Positions 62,084 through 64,000 of a stretch of DNA of 64,000 bases are shown one piece after another; position 1 is the stretch's first letter; each line of letters opens with the position of its first letter. The position numbers and the translations under genes are program-made. This DNA comes from Candidatus Woesearchaeota archaeon (GTDB taxonomy: Archaea > Nanobdellota > Nanobdellia > Woesearchaeales > JACPJR01): assembly GCA_016187565.1 (NCBI GenBank), contig JACPJR010000003.1:50812-114811 (forward strand), in the 5' to 3' direction. The notes under the pieces are model-generated. The model had not been told where the DNA came from. It was given only the letters and a program-made list of their open reading frames with translations, and did not search any database.

Positions 62084-63730
62084 TCAGTCAACTCTCTTAA
62101 ATATAATAATTCCCTCAAAAGACGCATTAAAATCCTCTACTTGCCCGAAGGAATGAAAAGGTATTTCTGCTCTAGTTTGGTCTTGCCAGTACACATGGAG
62201 TGTTTTATAGGCTTCATAACTATTCCCATCCTTGGATAAATAATCCACAAACTCTTGAGAATTTTTTCTCCAACCGAAAAAAATAATCCAGTCTGGCACT
62301 GCTTTCTCAATAAAGAAGCTAGGATTTAATGCAATAACTGTATCTTTTTCAAGATGAGTATCCTTATCTAATATTCCACAGAATATCACTTTATGGCCAC
62401 TATAGAACATAAGCGGATAATTCATATAACTTGGAGAGACGAAAACACAATCGTCCTGTTGTGCATTCTCCTTAAGAAATTGATCAACTGCTTCATAAGA
62501 CGTAGTATAGTCATTATGGATCTCTTTCATATATTTAATCAAATTATAATCTATTGTTGGTTCTAAAGGATTTATTGATAATAGGTTGGTAAAAACCAGT
62601 AATGGAATTATCAGTATAAACAGAGCCTTACTTCTGGCTTCAATGAATGATAAGAGTATGGCAGTGAGTGCTGCAAAAAAAGGCAATGTTAGTACGATAT
62701 ATCTCATATTTGCTACGAAAGTAATTGAGACTGGTTGAGGTGATATAAGAACCATAAACAACACGAACAAGAGTACAAGGGTTATCCATTCTTTTATTAA
62801 TGTATAAATCCCTAGATATTTAGGAGATCTCTTAGTTATATACACAAGATAAACAAGTCCAACAGCAACTATCCATGGTAACCAGTTGAAATTATTTAAA
62901 TCTCGAATATGCCACAGGAGTAATGTCGCTTTGCTCATTAACCAAGAATCTGAACCATTGTATACTGTGGTAGCTTTGTTGAATAATCTGAAGTACAGAA
63001 AATAAGGAATAGTAAATAAACAGAAAGAGGTAAAGATAGCTATGAGATATTTCACTTCTGATTTTTTAAAATGGAATAGAAAGTGGACTGCAAATAATGC
63101 TGCGATAAACGCGGTAGCAAGAAAATGCGCATAAAACAGTAAGATCATTGTTACAATTAAGCCTATGAGATATTTTTTTTCCAAAGAATTGAAAAACTTC
63201 AAATAGAAATAATAAACGCACAACGATAGAAACATCACTAGCGCAAAATATCTCGCCTGCCTGATGTAGAGCAAAAAGGAAGGAGAAAGTATGTAGAGCA
63301 TAAGGGCAACGAACATTATTTTCCGGTTCAATTTTAATTCGCGAAGTATAAGGAGAAGTATGAATGTAGAACAAAATCCAATAAAGGCGAAAGGTAATCT
63401 TGCAGCAAGTGTTGATACACCAAAAATAGCAAAACTGAGGGCAGTAACAAAGAACTGCAATGGTGGCATGTAAATATCATTTAGGTTCTGGTCTAACTCT
63501 AATCCATTTCTATAGCCATACAGATTCCGACCGTCCCAGCCAGTTAATTTTCCGGTGTTAAGAAAATTCTTTGCTATGATAGCAGTATTTGCTTCGTCAT
63601 CCCAGAAATAATTATTATCTAGTCCTTGGAATGTAAGGTAAGCACCTATGAGTATTATGAGGATAAAGTATTTTTGTTTTAGAATTAGATCACGAAAATT
63701 CTTAATGCTCATTTGCTTCAGAATGTCCAT
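62084..63730 (-). CDS. GT-C family glycosyltransferase (PMT/ArnT-like), membrane
   Basis: 548 residues. About ten to twelve membrane helices with an outside loop after helix 1 carrying FWDDEANTAIIAKNFL, the acidic pair used by lipid-linked-sugar GT-C transferases, followed by PPLQFFVTALSFAIFG, as in ArnT/PMT_2. The C-terminal ~120 residues are a soluble extracytoplasmic domain. It probably glycosylates a surface polymer from a polyprenyl-phosphate sugar. ATG at 63728-63730 is chosen because CATTTATATG on the minus strand (about 63752-63761) lies ~27 nt upstream; earlier ATGs fall in or before the promoter. Confidence 0.87.
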   Translation of the reverse strand: MDILKQMSIKNFRDLILKQKYFILIILIGAYLTFQGLDNNYFWDDEANTAIIAKNFLNTGKLTGWDGRNLYGYRNGLELDQNLNDIYMPPLQFFVTALSFAIFGVSTLAARLPFAFIGFCSTFILLLILRELKLNRKIMFVALMLYILSPSFLLYIRQARYFALVMFLSLCVYYFYLKFFNSLEKKYLIGLIVTMILLFYAHFLATAFIAALFAVHFLFHFKKSEVKYLIAIFTSFCLFTIPYFLYFRLFNKATTVYNGSDSWLMSKATLLLWHIRDLNNFNWLPWIVAVGLVYLVYITKRSPKYLGIYTLIKEWITLVLLFVLFMVLISPQPVSITFVANMRYIVLTLPFFAALTAILLSFIEARSKALFILIIPLLVFTNLLSINPLEPTIDYNLIKYMKEIHNDYTTSYEAVDQFLKENAQQDDCVFVSPSYMNYPLMFYSGHKVIFCGILDKDTHLEKDTVIALNPSFFIEKAVPDWIIFFGWRKNSQEFVDYLSKDGNSYEAYKTLHVYWQDQTRAEIPFHSFGQVEDFNASFEGIIIFKRVD

Positions 63731-63874
63731 TCTGTACTTGCAACAAGCTATTACATATAAATGTTTTTCAAATGTTTGATGCATTTATAGTCCTGTTATC
63801 AGTATGGACACGGCAATTGTGGAAAGTAAAGCAGCAAGAGAATAAAAGAAATTAAAATAAGGTTTAACGTAAGA

Positions 63875-64000
63875 CTATTTCGTTACCATCATCTTCCTCG
63901 TTGCTGTACCTTCTGGCGTTTGTAAGCTATAGACATACACTCCTGAAGGAACTCCTTGTGCATTCCAGGTGACAGCATGCTTTCCAGGTGAAAGAACACC
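63875..64000 (-). CDS. C-terminal end of a surface protein with FlgD/T9SS-like Ig domain (partial)
   Basis: The last 41 residues of a gene that runs off the window edge. GVLSPGKHAVTWNAQGVPSG, then VYVYSLQTPEGTATRKMMVT is the end of a FlgD-like Ig fold, as in T9SS type A sorting domains (P/A-G-x-H-x-V-x-W...SG-V-Y...TRKM). In archaea this fold is better read as a cell-surface Ig domain than as proof of a type IX system. Confidence 0.75.
   Translation of the reverse strand, partial: GVLSPGKHAVTWNAQGVPSGVYVYSLQTPEGTATRKMMVTK

Noticed and set aside
63875..64000. Proof of a type IX secretion system
   Set aside because: Only 41 residues of one Ig-like end are seen and no secretion genes are in the window.

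Overview
The window reads as a chromosomal segment of an archaeon of reduced, DPANN type; a Woesearchaeota-like lineage fits best, but that placement is inference from gene content. The archaeal evidence is direct: one run of L7Ae, S28e, L24e, NDK, EF-2 (with the diphthamide histidine region), EF-1A and S10; a ribosomal S8e gene; two tRNA genes with introns at position 37/38; TATA boxes about 26-28 nt upstream of many start codons, implying leaderless mRNAs; an archaeal type IA topoisomerase, an AMP phosphorylase, a Dpo4/Dbh-like polymerase and a TrmB-family regulator. Several genes have a bacterial look: signal peptidase II, ThyA with FolA, FeoAB, a one-chain transketolase, and RHS/SpvB proteins.

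Layout. 1-4.2 kb: nadC, topA and a convergent unknown gene. 4.2-4.7 kb: an RNA-rich stretch without protein genes, holding a three-way-junction fold, a long inverted repeat and a ~200-nt structured RNA with its own promoter and T-run. 4.7-14.2 kb: an unknown membrane protein, dinB, a CFI-box protein, tRNA-Val, an AI-2E-type permease, AMP phosphorylase, GMP synthase and a Ski2-like helicase. 14.2-21.7 kb: an accessory-looking region with three lipoproteins, a ribbon-helix-helix/unknown pair, a TrmB-like regulator facing a degenerate asparaginase-domain cluster across a perfect palindrome, and a HAD protein. 21.8-28.5 kb: tRNA-Thr, S8e, a MagIII-like glycosylase, lspA, a PHP phosphoesterase, feoA-feoB-zinc ribbon and two membrane proteins. 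28.6-34 kb: the translation cluster on the minus strand. 34-41.4 kb: two paralogous unknown genes, tRNA-Leu, a thioredoxin-fold protein, an e-MtaB-type methylthiotransferase and thyA-folA-ribD-like. 41.5-46.5 kb: 2-oxoacid:ferredoxin oxidoreductase and transketolase, separated by a GC-rich hairpin cluster. 46.5-47.1 kb: three tightly packed very small genes. 47.3-53.8 kb: ferritin, aldehyde dehydrogenase, an acetolactate-synthase-like enzyme, glutamate dehydrogenase, thioredoxin reductase and an FNR-like reductase on one strand. 54-62 kb: a secreted RHS protein with a variable C-terminus, a candidate immunity gene, a small gene and a 1931-residue SpvB/FG-GAP/RHS/cadherin-like surface protein. 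62-64 kb: a GT-C glycosyltransferase and the C-terminal tip of another surface protein.

How it fits together. The metabolism suggests a fermenter using ferredoxin-linked oxoacid oxidation, glutamate deamination and the non-oxidative pentose pathway, with iron uptake (FeoAB) and storage (ferritin). The most unusual parts are (i) the 4.43-4.63 kb RNA, whose 3' end carries the RNase P CR I consensus in a place that would imply a circularly permuted, minimal RNase P RNA, and (ii) the RHS locus, whose two main proteins divide domains much as TcB and TcC of ABC toxin complexes do. Both identifications are hypotheses.
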